Shown here in pieces: positions 1 to 12,771 of a DNA stretch of 64,000 bases. Numbering within the stretch: position 1 is the first letter of the stretch; each line of letters begins with the position of its first letter. The translations under genes and the position numbers were made by a program. The notes below the pieces were generated by a model, which did not search any database, was not told the origin of the DNA, and saw only the letters and a list, made by a program, of their open reading frames with translations. The DNA is from Cheiracanthium punctorium (taxonomy: Eukaryota > Arthropoda > Arachnida > Araneae > Cheiracanthiidae), in assembly GCA_038373885.1 (NCBI GenBank), contig JAWZYV010000169.1, forward strand, positions 372,001-436,000, given 5' to 3'.

Positions 1-1580
1 TCTTCCATGTTATTTCATTTAAATTTTCAAAATAATAATATATATACTTTTTTTTTGTTGTTGTTCACCCTAACACATAATTCAATGAGCAGAGGAAAAA
101 AAAATGGTATGGATTTTAGACAAATCTAAAAAGTATTGTTTCTACATATAAATAGTCACTTAAAAATTTATCTAAAATATCTTCAAGATCTTAAAATTAT
201 TTACTTTGTGTGTGATAATGGATTCCATTAAATTTATCTGCATGGATCATGCATTCAGCTGAAATAAAATTCCATTCTACAGATTTTAAAAAATACTTTT
301 TGTTACATTTTCAAAGTGACACAAATGATTTTTGAAATGTTTCTGAAATCACATAAACCTAAAAGGAATTCTTGGTAGAAACCCAAAGTGGACATTAGGA
401 TACTATTGTGAATACATAAATAATTTTATAGCTTTGTATATTCTACTGAGCTGAAAGTTTAGAATGCTGCCATAAAAGCCAACAACTGAAAATAAGCATA
501 AAACGCATTCGAAGAGATGCGCTTTGTGTCTTTCAGTTCCAATTTTGTATGATTTCAAAATATTTTTCAGTAAATATGCAGAGAAAAAATGCACCATACC
601 GAAATAAACAAACAGCTTTTCTCTGTGACATACGTTCAACAATCATCCTAATGAACAATTGCAATCAAGCTAATGAACGTTTGGGTAATGAACGTTTGGG
701 TAAAATTTATGACAAATTATTTCAGAAAACTGTCGATGTGTTTGAAAGAAACGTAATATAATCACAGAACACTATTTATTTTCAGAGTCGTTTTCGTTTA
801 GTAAACAATTTCCCAACGATTTGTGTTGTAAATCATTCACTGATTCGATGTGGGATAATATATTACGATGTAGTATTGTTACGCATTTTTGGAGTGACCC
901 TCTTCGGAGGTTAAATTTAGTATAAATGGTGTATTCTCTGCTTCAAATAATTAAAATTTACATTCTGTTTAGTGAAAATCGGTTAAGAACATGAGACAAG
1001 GAGTTTTCGGTTTCCCCATTGTTTAAGATGGTTCTTGGCGGTTTCTTTCTAATCATTAGCGATATCGCTTTGCTAGCTTCAGTTTTCAAAACTTATTTTG
1101 AGCGCCATTCAGTTGCCAGTCATATATTTCGTCAAAAGTCTCTAATCTTGGCGATATTTAGCGTGATTTTATTAATGACTCCTGTAATGTGTACTTCCCT
1201 CCATTGACATTATGAAATAGCATTATTAATACGTCATCAATATATTCGATCAGTTGGAAAAGCTAATAAATTAGAATTTTGTGGTAATTACTAGAACGTT
1301 TTCTAAATGTCTTCGAAAGGTATAAAAGGGCAGCTCGCCTCATACAGCTGACTTTAGTTCTCAGTGAGATCTGGTACATATTACAGCCATTTCGCTCTGA
1401 GCCACTTTTCTGCGAAGCTTAAATTTGTTTCTCCACGCTTATTTTTGAAAGCTGGGAATTCTTCATTACTGCATACTGAGTGCAGCTGAGAGTTCTCCTC
1501 GAGAATTTCCACTTAATTTTAAACTGTGGAATATTTTATTGTATGCGAAATACAGCACATGAGAAAGCTTCCCTGATAAG
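1..1580. other. A+T-rich non-coding stretch
   Basis: No ORF here resembles a known protein. A 60-codon frame at 1028-1207 has hydrophobic stretches, but it has no recognisable domain and no supporting context. The only structured signal is the TATA-like sequence near 1321, listed separately. Confidence 0.5.
1321..1366 (+). promoter_or_regulatory. possible TATA-type core promoter
   Basis: TATAAAAGGG at 1321-1330 is followed by a locally G+C-richer stretch and by TCAGTG at 1361, which resembles an arthropod initiator. The spacing from the TATA box to the initiator A is 42 nt, longer than the usual ~30. No coding region follows. It could be a chance match or the promoter of a decayed LTR. Confidence 0.2.
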
Positions 1581-1901
1581 CTGTAATAAAATGCTGTAGT
1601 AATTTTTCATAATACTATACTAATATAATACTATATAACTTTCATAATACTATATAAACGTGTTATTACTTATTAATTCCTGTAATCTGTGTACTGGATA
1701 TTGTTCGTCGAATTTTTAGAACCAATACAATTTGTATTTTGTCCTTTCAACTACATTCTTTACGTAGTAGAACTTTCCATATTAATTGTGTTACGGACCT
1801 GAAAATCGAAGCTGAGTTTTCTGCAGTATTATGAATATTACGATGCAGTATTACCATATTAGTATAGTATTATGAAAAATTACTACAGCATTTTATTACA
1901 G
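1581..1901. repeat. perfect 46-bp inverted repeat, 229-nt spacer
   Basis: Positions 1581-1626 and 1856-1901 are exact reverse complements over 46 bases. The spacer is A+T-rich with no ORF. Perfect arms in otherwise unconstrained DNA imply a young foldback or MITE-like element, or ongoing gene conversion between the arms. No clear target duplication is seen at the borders. Confidence 0.85.
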
Positions 1902-2120
1902 AACATTCCATTCTTCTCGTATATGTTACTTTTATGTAATATTTTCATTAATTTCCTATCTAGTCAATACTCATCCTGTATTGACTCTTATCAAAAGCAA
2001 AGTGAAAACATATGATGGTACATTGCTAAGAAGCTTCATTAATGTGTTGTAATATTTAAGACTACAAAATAATTTCTGGCGTAAGAGTACATACAGTAGA
2101 TCGTCTCCATGCTTGGCTTT

Positions 2121-2287
2121 CAGGGGCGTAGCCAAGGGGGGGGGGTTAGGAGGGTCATACCCCCCATGAGGTATTTTTTGCCATACAAAATGTATATTCT
2201 CCACTCCCTTATCACACACATGTATGGATATATGTGAGTTGCAGTAGTCGTAACCCCCCCCATAAAAACTTTCTGGCTACGCCCCTG
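2121..2287. mobile_element. hAT-type MITE, copy 1 (167 bp)
   Basis: Termini are CAGGGGCGTAGCCA and its near-perfect reverse complement TGGCTACGCCCCTG. The element is flanked by a perfect 8-bp direct repeat TTGGCTTT (2113-2120 and 2288-2295). An 8-bp duplication plus CAGGGGCG-like termini is the signature of the hAT superfamily. It has no coding capacity and contains C and G homopolymer runs inside the ends. A second copy of the same length lies at 5078-5244. Confidence 0.92.
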
Positions 2288-2295
2288 TTGGCTTT

Positions 2296-3148
2296 GGTTT
2301 GTGTTTCATAAAATCCCGCAAAATATATAATTGCTGTAAAAAATATATAAAAGATAGCAGGAACAGTCAGGTTCAAGAATTGTTCTGTAGTTATTAGCGT
2401 AATTTATGTGGGAGATAAGATGGCGAATATATGCTTCAAATCGTTTTCCTGAATTCAATAAGAGGTTTAAAAACCTTAAATTTGAAGGAAGACTTCTATG
2501 AACCTTTATCTTTTATTGAAAGTGTAGAAAATAGTGAAATATGCCTTCCGTCCAAAAAATTGTTTTTCGAGCTCTTACCTATTAGGTGGGGTAAGATGAT
2601 GAATAGATAACAACACAAAGATTCATTTTCATAAATTCGGAGAAATAATTTGATAGTTTTAATGAAAATTCCACAAATAACACTTAAAGAATTATGACAA
2701 AATACTCATAATAGAACACAACCGTAATTAGATACAAAATAAAGAGAAAATAAACGGGTTATAAAGTTCATAAACAAACACTGCATTTCCAGGGTCGGTA
2801 TTTTGCTTCATTAAGATCCTTGCCAGATCATGTGACCAAGATTTGAGTCGAATAGTTCTTTGGAAATCGACGAAGAGAAGATGACCGAACACCCCTTCTT
2901 CTTGGCATATATGTGTATTTTTAATTTATAGTACCCAAGTTTATCGTAAATAATCTGTAACACACATGCATTGTAACCTTATAGTTGTATCTTTGAGAAT
3001 ATCTTATGGAAGTAAATAAATAACTTACTTTGATAGGACAAATTCTTGTGCCTTGAAGTCCAAAGTTTACAAACACAGTTTGCAGAAACAATACATTCGA
3101 ATCACAACCATTTATAAAATGATCTTAAATAAAATCACTTATTGTGAG
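2296..3148. other. non-coding, nothing recognised
   Basis: A+T-rich sequence without a convincing ORF, repeat or RNA. Confidence 0.5.
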
Positions 3149-3186
3149 CGCAAGACTCTAGAATAACCCAATTCTAGAGTCTTGCG
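3149..3186. repeat. perfect 16-bp hairpin, 6-nt loop
   Basis: CGCAAGACTCTAGAAT at 3149-3164 pairs exactly with 3171-3186 across the loop AACCCA. No gene adjoins it, so a regulatory role cannot be assigned; it may be the tip of a decayed palindromic element. Confidence 0.8.
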
Positions 3187-5069
3187 ATTGCCTTAGCAGG
3201 GCTGCTATTTATGAATGCGTCAAAGTAATAAGGATTTCCTCATCTTACCCTTCTTTTTCCTACTCTCGTGTGTGTTTTAAAATGTTAAAAAAGCTTTTTT
3301 TCCTAACTTTTACTAAGCAATGTCTTAGGAATAGGTAACGTATTTCAGACAGTGGCTTATGACCTTTATGCGCCTTAGCACCTCTCTTTGGAACCCTGAT
3401 TTATATGCATAGTCCCGCATTTGTAATGACTCACCAATGACGATTTCTCTCTGTTCTTGGAAGTGTTTCAAAACATAGGTCTTTGAACGTGATCATTCTT
3501 TCTAACGCAAGCACGACGCTGGAAAATTGTCGTGATTCAAAGACTAAGGTGTTCAAAGACTAAGGCAACAACGCTGATCCCTGACGTGGAATATACTCCA
3601 TTTCCTCTTTGAAACGATGGTGAAGGACATAAAGATGTTCTGAAAATATTAAAGATGAAGAAATGGTGAATTTTCTCCTTAGAATCACTTTGAAGGCGAA
3701 TTGCAGTACAAACTTGTAGTAAGTGAACCAAACTCTACGTCTCGATTGTTTTGAGGGTTTATTTGTTTGTTTCCCAAGAGAGGACAGTTCACGTCCTCGC
3801 GTCAAAAATGTCCATAAAATAAAAAATTCCTTTTTAATAATGAGTATATTTAGTGTTCTGTAAATGTTAAATACCATAGGATAATGCTTATGGGTGCTTT
3901 AATCTTTATTATTTTGTTTTAAAAGTTGAAAATAAATCAATCTAAATATTTGAATGAGTGAATTTAGTATTCCATAAAAAATGTTAGTATTATCCTTTTA
4001 TTCCAAATAGTATATTAAAGATATTTTTATAATTTCTTTTGTTAAAGAAAAAATATAGTCTTTTCATATTTTTACTAATTTTAAAAGTAAATTTTTCCAA
4101 CCCTACACGAAATGTGTCTCTCAATGTGACGTTATGGCCCAAGAAAATGAAAATGCAGGCTGAAAAATATTTGGCACCGCCCTGATTTAAAATTAATAAA
4201 CTAAACAGACTAAAAATAATCAACAAGAATCTCGCTCGGACCGTTATGTTGTTTTCACTTTTAAACGTAAAACGTTTAAAAAAAATAACATTCTTAGGAG
4301 ATTGAAGACAATTTGAATAATTTATGCAAAAGCAGTCAATTCTCATTTCGAAAGATTGTAGAATGCATCAGACGAAAACTTTGTCTTCATTCTGTCGCGC
4401 ATTTAATGAAAATAAATTTTCTTCTATTTGCCAACACATTTAATTTTCTTGAAGATAAAGGTTTTAAAAGGATAAACTAAAGCCCCTCACTTTATTGCTC
4501 TGCCGTTTCGTTTCTTTTTTCAAAACTAGATCTGAGAAATCTGGGTTAAAGGAATTTCGGAAAGGTGTTACTGCTTACATTGAAAGGATTTCAAATAGTC
4601 AGAGGTGGAAAACATGTACTCCATGTCTTATAATGAAATAAATTTGTGAAATAAACAAGATTGGATTAAAAATTAATTTTAATTGACAATTAACGAAGTA
4701 TTTTCCGTTATTAGGAATTTACTAAAGGTAGTCGGTGACAAAATTATCCAGGTGTTTATTTATTTATTTATTTATTTATTTATTTTGGATTCAACTTGCT
4801 TCAAACTTCTTTGTCTGTATATTGAAGAATTTTATAATTTTTCAAAACTTTTAGCAGTACATCATATTGTACAAATGTATAACTAATATATCTTAAGAAA
4901 ATGTATAAAAGGGTTGTAAAAATATGTAAAGTCTCGTATAGGGTAAAATGGAATTTAACAATGTCTAATTTGAAATTTAATTATAACATTAGAGAGTTAA
5001 AAACATGCCTCATAATTTGAATTCAATAATGATAATAAAGAATAAAAAATAAAGCACTAAAGTATAATG
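3187..5069. other. non-coding stretch with a (TTTA)n microsatellite
   Basis: Minus-strand ORFs at 3560-3877 and 3990-4346 are low-complexity and match nothing recognisable. A 17-bp unit is repeated twice near 3535-3567, and a (TTTA)n run occupies 4755-4786. Confidence 0.5.
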
Positions 5070-5077
5070 CATGTATT

Positions 5078-5244
5078 CAGGGGCGTAGCCACGGGGGGGT
5101 TATGGGGGTCATAACCCCCCCCATGAGGAATTTTTTGCCATACAAAATGTATATTCTTCACTACATTATCACACCCACGTATACATATATATGATTTGTA
5201 GTAGTCGTAACCCCCCCCATGAAAAATTTCTGGCTACGCCCCTA
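5078..5244. mobile_element. hAT-type MITE, copy 2 (167 bp)
   Basis: Same orientation, length and termini as the element at 2121-2287. The last base of the right terminus has changed from G to A. It is flanked by a perfect 8-bp duplication CATGTATT (5070-5077 and 5245-5252). The internal sequence aligns with copy 1 over its full length with scattered substitutions, so both derive from one family. Confidence 0.92.
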
Positions 5245-5837
5245 CATGTATTTAATCCGTGATAACACATTCGATTAAATTGCTCATTTTCTGTTCACTT
5301 TATATTCTCTGTTTAGCACCATTTGTGTGAAAATAATACTTGTTAAATATTCAGTTCTGCTCAAAAGTGCTGAAATATTAACAAAAAACAAATTTCCAGT
5401 TGTGCATAAAAGATTGGTGTGTAAAGACTACAGATTTTTAAGTTTGAAAGAAAAAAGTTTGAAAAAATTTTACTTCAGGTCATAAAAGCGATTTTTTGCC
5501 CTTTTTATTCGTTTTGGTTTCTGTCGGTCCAGGATTCATTCGAAATATACACTAGTTCGAATTATACACTAGTTATGATATTTTTATTTCTGTTTTTAAG
5601 AGAAACTGCTCACACAATCATTTCACTGCCTATACTAGTCTAGCACTCGACTGAACAATTAGGGATGAAGGCATCGAATATGTCTTGCTGGTCCATGTCG
5701 AGGAAAGGATTGAGATTAATGTTAGTGCTGGAAAAATTGCATCTAATTTCCCGGGAGAACTGTTAGCAATTTACAAAGCATTTATATGGCTATATAAATT
5801 ATACTCCATCGCAACAGTAAAGTGTTTTTTTTTTCTA

Positions 5838-6195
5838 ATGGGAGGGTCAGCGACCTATTGGAGGCTTGACCGCAGAGAGCCGCAGATGTTGGTCCTTTCA
5901 TTACGGGGGCGCGCCCATTAGGCAGACCAGCATAGCTCCCATGAGTAGTCTCCAACTCTTGAACCAATTCCAGATGAGAAACCTAGCACCTTAGATCGGC
6001 ACCCCGAAAGATATCGTTTAAACAAGAAGGACGTTAGAGCCACGAACAGATTTTGCTCTTACCAGCTCCCACTAGCGTAGACGGTTCCAAAGCAAAACAA
6101 CCGAGGGATTGTCCTACTTCCAATTACTGACCAAGTTGGTCCTGCTTCACGTACCGTATTCTTATGGGAACGGAGCTTAGCGTCTAGGCTACTGC
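5838..6195 (+). repeat. diverged interspersed repeat, copy 1
   Basis: This G+C-richer block is homologous to the reverse complement of 55860-56215. Shared words include GAACCAATTCCAGATGAGA and a GAGATGTTGG-like start, in the same order along both copies. The copies are clearly diverged, with indels. The family is unnamed; it may be a SINE or a fragment of a larger element. Confidence 0.6.
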
Positions 6196-6608
6196 AGGAC
6201 CACAGCAGCTAAATTAAATCACTAATTTCATTAATTTAATGTTCTTCATTGCAGGCTCTTACAGAGGACATAAAGGTTTAAGTTTAGTCTAGAACATGAG
6301 ATTTCTTTTGGAAAAAAGTCCACTATCTGTACAAAATATGAATCCTGCAGTGGATCCCTGCCAGTGTGGATTTAGAATGTAACGAAACTACCGATTCTTC
6401 GGCGAAGAATAATAGAAGTCTGGGTCAGATCTGTCAGTCATACATCCCTTGTAGGTACAGATGACTTGGAAAAACTAAAACTCATCAAAAATAAATATCA
6501 ATTTTCTGATGTTAATGCTGATAGAAAAACAGTTACTATTCTGAAAAAATTAAGAAAGAAGCCCGCGAGATTTTGAAGATTTCTGCTGATGGTACTAAAA
6601 AAAATCAA

Positions 6609-6722
6609 AAGTGCGACAATTACCTCGCTGTCGAGCTGACACCACATCATGTCTTCAGCTGTCCATATTTTGCAGTGTTTATGAACTGCTTGGACTACCC
6701 TTTGGAAGAAGATTGGCGATAA
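6609..6722 (+). pseudogene. possible non-LTR retrotransposon ORF2 tail, relic
   Basis: One open frame reads KCDNYLAVELTPHHVFSCPY and then runs about 18 codons to a stop at 6720-6722. The pattern Cys, (Cys replaced by Tyr), His, SCP resembles the C-terminal zinc-like motif after RNase H in arthropod non-LTR retrotransposons. The upstream frame is interrupted by stops, and the second cysteine is lost. The resemblance is by eye only, so this call is weak. Confidence 0.3.
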
Positions 6723-6886
6723 GTGTAGCCAAAATTATTCGAAAGTACCTCGATATTTAAACTTTATACAAAGTTATTTTGGGCTTCTTCAGGAAATATG
6801 ACAAGAGAAACAAAATCCCTTATGGTGGGTCATCCCTGACGTTTATTGACAATAATATCTTAATCTACGCTTTATTATTAAAATGA

Positions 6887-6994
6887 GTATAGATTTGAAC
6901 TTCTTAGTTCAAATCTATACAAGTTGATTTGAACTTTCACACAGAACTTGAGAAAGTAATTGTGTGTCGCAAGTACTTTCTCAAGTTCTGTGTG
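6887..6994. repeat. two adjacent perfect hairpins
   Basis: The first is 6887-6901 with 6906-6920 (15-bp arms, 4-nt loop). The second is 6938-6958 with 6974-6994 (21-bp arms, 15-nt loop), and a partial third copy of its arm follows near 6996-7012. There is no ORF and no flanking duplication. These could be tips of foldback elements. Confidence 0.8.
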
Positions 6995-7012
6995 ACACAC
7001 AATTTGAGAAAG

Positions 7013-10000
7013 AGTAATTTTTCATGAAATAAAAGAAAATTTTCTACATAGGTTATTTCAATATTAATTTCTGAAACCGCAGTATGGGTTAATGTTCATT
7101 TTTGGAAACATGAATCTACGTATTACAATCATATTATATACTGAAATCTAGCTTAAAGCGAAATTCTGTGTAGTGTTAAATAAAACAAATGTGCTGTTTT
7201 ATTACCAGTAAAGTGTAATGTTTGTTAAATAATTTTAATATTGACTGCATTTTCAAAATAGAGGCAATCTCCGCAAAACATAACACATTTAAGCAAATTA
7301 TCATTTTGAATTATAATTGAAATAGACTTAAAAAATGTTTGCTTTAGCTTTGGAAATTATTTTGCATTATACTAAATTTCGCTTTAGACGATTATCATAC
7401 GCATTTTGAAACAGAAACCATGTTCTGAATGTTCAATAGTGACTCCATCTTTTTAATTGGTATTTGAATTTGGCATTAAGCTACAAAAAATCATTAAAAA
7501 TTAAATTTTTATAATTTTGAACGAATTGCGAAAATGTTGCAAAGTATTGAAAATTGTACACGTTTAATTTTAAAGAAAAGTTTGATATGTATTTTTTTTG
7601 TATTTAAACTATATAATTTAGATTTTTTTCTCCTTGAAACAAGTTATTAGCGTAAATTAAAGACTTCAAGAGAGAGAAGAAAAATTAGCAATAAAAATGG
7701 GGAACTGAAATGAAAGTTAATTAATGATTCTATGACTTCCAAAACTATTGCGTCGTTACGAAAAATGACTCCTTGTCTTGCATCTGGAATAATTGTCTGG
7801 TTAATGTTTCAATAATATTTCTGGAAAATTGCATTGCTAGAAAAAGTAACGACGAGAGATTATTGTCCAGCATTAGTGTTACTTTATGAATGCTAAGCTG
7901 CAATCGAGGACTTATAAAAATTACTGAAGCACTCATAGAAGCTTACAAGAAATTTCCAGTATATTTTACCTTTACAAACATATTATTTAACGCAAGCATT
8001 ATGCATACACACAGGCAAGTGTGCGTGGTTACATTTAAATATGTATTATTAACACAATTTGTATTGAAAATATAATGTTTATTACTATTTTAACGAAAGC
8101 TCCAAAATTATAAATATAAGGCATCTGTAAATTCAAGTAAAAATATAAAAAGTGGTCAGCTCAATGAATCCGGGCAGTGTCAAAAGTCTTGTATTGCTCA
8201 AAATACAATAGTAAACAAATTCCAGGTGCTTAATTGTATAATCCATTTAAATGTTTCGACTGTAAAAAACAGGAATATAGAAATAGTTTATTAAAAATAT
8301 ACGTATTGCTGCAATTATTTGCGTATATGCGCCTGAAATATGTAGTAATTGGGAGAAAAAATAATGCAAAAACGTATTTAATAAGCCGTATCAAAACTTC
8401 AATCTATATAAATAAGAAATGTATACATATTCTATCTACTGCAAGTGTAGTGGTATATAATATTTTGTAACGTTTCTTTTGTCAAAAGCGTGTGTGTTTA
8501 ATATTTTCAAAACTTATGGAGCAGTTTAACATTTTATTCATTTAAGCTTTCTCTGCGTAAAATATATTAAATATGCTTATGCAGACCCCTTTCTTTATTC
8601 TGAGTAAATCTCATAGACACCCTTTTGCAAATTTTCGCACATGCTTATCATATAATTCACCGCCCTTCACCATCTATCTTTATTCGTTTTTGACAGTACG
8701 ATTTAAAAGTGTTTTCTTCTTCTGAATGAAAAAGAATTTTATTTACAGATATGAAATACTGAATTTAATTCAAGAATCTACTGCTGCTGATACTATCAAT
8801 ATTGAATGAAACATTTTATTATGCAATTTTTTTGTAATAAATGAATATCTATTTGCAAAAAGTGTTCAAAATTTAGATTAAATAAGTTATTATTTAAATT
8901 TGTAGAAACATAGTTCCATATTTATTATCCTATAAATATATGACGCGTGTATCAAATGTGTATACACAAAATCCCATTACGATCAAAATTTAACTACTTA
9001 AAAAAGTAGTATAATTTTTATTTGTACTCTTTGAGATATTTTTAAAAATTATAAAAAAATCATTTTAATTATAAAATGGATCGATCTGTAGAACGGAGTA
9101 CATAAAATACATTTTCATCTAAAATTTTAACCTATAATGTACCCGAGAAAAGCATAATAATTAAAAAAATAAATATTCAAACTTTAACAATATCTTTATC
9201 TGCAAACGTAACAAAGTTGAGCAATTTAACTTCTTTGATAGTGCTGAAACACTAAATCCGTCGGTAATTTTAATGCATTTTTTTCACATATTTGCATTTC
9301 AAAAACAGTATATTTACAGATTAGAGTTCATAGCGACAGCTAATAAATTATAAGGTAGCATTTCATCTTCTACCGCCGGTGCAAAAATGTAGACAGTACC
9401 GGCGAAGTTCCAAGAGAATTTACTGAAAAATGTGAAAACACAGGAAGCGTTCTATCCTTAGCGTGTTATTGCCCAAGCAGATGTATTCTTAAAACGTAAC
9501 ACTGTGTTTATGTTTAAACGTTTCCCATACCTATAAAGTTATTCTTGATTGATTCCGATAATATATTTAATCCAATCTACATAGTAATTAATTTTACTTT
9601 TGATTTAACACGGGCATTTATTACCGTGTAACGGTACGTTTATTAACGTGTAAATGATTGATAAACATCAATAAAATTTATCATTTGAATTATTTTCACA
9701 GAAACCGTTCTTTCTTTTCAATTAAAGAATTTTTTGCTAGAGTCTTGGTTTTACTAGATACGAAACTGCATTGTTCTATGTCAGCGAATAGCAATTTCAG
9801 GATGCATCAACATTTAGGTCCCATAACATAAAAAAAGGAAACCTGAAGGAGATTTCTTCATGGGAATAAAAGTTATGCCTGTGCCTGAACACCATAACTA
9901 TCCTCAAAGCAGCATTGGTCTGTGGACACTTGCCCACACGAAATTGAAAAATTCAGTCGTTATCTTATAAGAATGTATTTTTTTTAATTCCGCAAAGGAT

Positions 10001-12535
10001 ACTATAAAAAAATTGACTTCTGTTTTATATACGTATAATATTAGGTAAGTATTAATCGCATACTGTCTGTGTACTAATTGTGCATGTATAACATGGGTAA
10101 TTAATTCAACAAACTATTTTGCATAAACATGAGAAACATATGTTTATTACCGTGTAAATGATTGATAAACATCAATACAATTTATCATTTGAATTATTTT
10201 CTATATATTGATAATACCTTAAAGCATTGTATTTAACTTATTATAATTTCATAAAAAATACTACCTTTGTCCATTAACATATTATTGTTATTAGCACAAT
10301 TATGCATTAAAATTTCAATCTCATCACTGAGTTATAAATGTTTTCACACACCTCCCATTCTCAGAAAATTTAAAATTACTTCTGGATTATAAGCATAAGC
10401 ACTTCAGTCTGTATTTTCTAATTAAAGTTTTAAATTAAGAAAAGAAAATAGGATGAATTTAAAATCAACTGTACGACAGTACACTACCAGTACTCTCTTC
10501 GTTATTCTAACAAAATAGCTTTAAAGTATACGCACTATCGTAAAATCCATTTTCGCTATCATTCTCTTAGCCAAATAAGAAAGTCTGAAAATCTTCTTCG
10601 GATAGCACCATAGGATTTTTTTAATACTCATTATGAATTCTTTATGATTCTCATAAAAGAGTTACCTTTATTCCAAGAGAACGGGTTAATGGCAGTTTTT
10701 AATAAATGTTTGCAGTTAATTTTATGACATTTATTCGTAAATCTATTCGGAAGCTGTTATACCTCGCTGAAGGAAGCTGCAGTAATGACCTTCAAGTACG
10801 CTTATGAGATTTTCTCAGACGCCTTTGACATTCTTCTTTTTATTCTGAAACTAAAAGAAACTATAAAACAAAAGCATGTGATTAAATTACTGTATATATA
10901 TATGTATCTCAAACTGTTCCTCGTGGATTAATTCTATCCATATAAGCTGGATAATTGTTCAATTTTATCTCACAGTATTCTGTATTTGTCATTAAATAAC
11001 TAAAATTAATATTTATAAGCTTGAAAGACAGTCGCTTTGTGTTTAGATGAAATATGATTCAAATGAAATGAAATGTTTGATAACAGAAACATATATAATA
11101 CTTTGGCTTCAGCTTGTCTGTATTCCACAACCTAAAAACCACAAACATAGTTTTAGAAGATTTGAATAAAAATCGTGTTTCTTGGGTGCTTTTATTAGTT
11201 TCTTGTAAAAAACTACATATTTTTGTGTAGGGGCCTTGTTTAAGTATTAAATTCTAAAGTTTTATACAGCTTTTGCTTCGAGAACTAAAGTGCAGCATTG
11301 ATGTTTTACAGGTGCACGTAAAATAGCTTCAATGCATGAATAATTATAATTATATGAAACTATTGCACTGGTGTTAAATTTCAAAGGACAGAAAAATATG
11401 TTACTTTATTTATGGAAAAGTTATAACATTTTTAAAGAACTTGTAAATTTATTTGTTCATTTTTATATCAATACGTTCGTTATTTTGTATTTTACATTTT
11501 TATTCACATTTTGCCACGGAATTAAATTAATATTATACTCATTAAATTTAGTTTAGTTTTCTCTGTGTAAATCTTACCAGAAGAAGTATTATTGCATCAT
11601 TAAATCTAACAGTTTATGAAAAATATCACTTCTATCATTAATTTCCAAATATCAAAAAATGAAAAACAGTAAACCAACTAGCCAAAGAAAACCAAAATAA
11701 AATCAAGAAATAATGTTCTATATTGCGTGTTCTACAGTATTTAAAGATAGGAATTTTTCCGAAAATAATAATACATTCTTTGCAATTATTATTGGCAATA
11801 ATTAAATAATATACATTTTCTCTTAATACTTGAGAAAGCGTTACTCAATGCTTGAAGAAATACATTCAATCCACATTTTTTCACAGATTTTCATTTATAA
11901 TTAAGCGTTACGAACTTTTTTAAAACTTATGCTTAATCATTATGTCATTTTCACTTAATTTCATTTTAATGGTACTTTAAATAGACAGGAGTGTCGTTTA
12001 AAACGTTTAAAAATACCCAAAATTTCTTAGACATATTAAAACTTTTTGTTTTAAAATGTTACTCTAGAAAAATATCGCACTGCTTTAAAAATGCGTGTTT
12101 CAATTTTTCTTAAGTCTGGAAATATTACCTACAAATATTTCTCTGCATTGCAGTTTTTCAGTTTGGAACCTCAATTCTGCGAAAAAGAAGCATTTACATA
12201 AATGCACAATTTAAAGATTTTAAAATCATGTTTTTTTTCACTTTATAAAAATTTCCATAAAATTGCTTTTCAATACAAGGAAGTACATATTTCTAGACAC
12301 ATGGTAAAACAAGAAGATATTTTATGTGAATAAGTAGACATTCACGTCATAACTAGGTAGATTATACTTGAAATGCGTTTCCCAAAATGATATTTCAAAT
12401 ATTAAAGAAATTGAATGGAAGTACCGAATTATATTTTTACTTAATGTCACATTAAACTGATTTCCTACAAATAGACATGAAAGAAGTCCGTTCAGGATTT
12501 TTTAAACAACCTGTAAATCATAAACTGAAGCATTT
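7013..12535. other. long A+T-rich non-coding stretch
   Basis: No coding, RNA or mobile-element signature is visible apart from the direct repeat pair at 9639-9697 and 10143-10201. Short ORFs such as 8234-8470 and 11371-11556 have A+T-driven composition and no recognisable domain. Confidence 0.5.
9639..10201 (+). repeat. 58-bp direct repeat pair flanking ~445 bp
   Basis: The units 9639-9697 and 10143-10201 both contain GTGTAAATGATTGATAAACA and continue into TTATCATTTGAATTATTTTC. They differ at about two positions over ~58 bp. The intervening sequence shows no ORF. This could be a short segmental duplication or two ends of one decayed element. Confidence 0.75.
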
Positions 12536-12758
12536 ATGAAAGGATCTTTCAAACTTATTGATAATAAAAAATATGGAAATGTGCATTTTGCTTTTCGGTA
12601 TTTTTTTCAAAACTTAAAGTCTATTTTCAGTTATTTAACTATATGCGGTAACCAAAGTTTGCCTGAAAACACGAATTACTGTGAAACAGAACCCCCTCCC
12701 CTCTTTTTCCCTCTATCTCGTACCGTTTGCGCGATAGGAAAGCTAACTTTGCAGTTTT

Positions 12759-12771
12759 CCACCAGGTGGCG
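12759..12771 (+). promoter_or_regulatory. CTCF-like motif
   Basis: CCACCAGGTGGCG fits the published CTCF core CCASYAGRKGGCR at every position and extends as AGGTGGCGCTGTG, similar to the arthropod CTCF core. It lies in a locally G+C-richer block (about 12685-12800). A single motif is weak evidence of occupancy. Confidence 0.4.

Noticed and set aside
1028..1207. Small hydrophobic ORF as a host gene or exon
   Set aside because: No homologue recognised, no splice context, and A+T-rich DNA produces such frames by chance.
3149..3186. Intrinsic terminator
   Set aside because: The genome is eukaryotic, and there is no gene or U-tract next to the hairpin.
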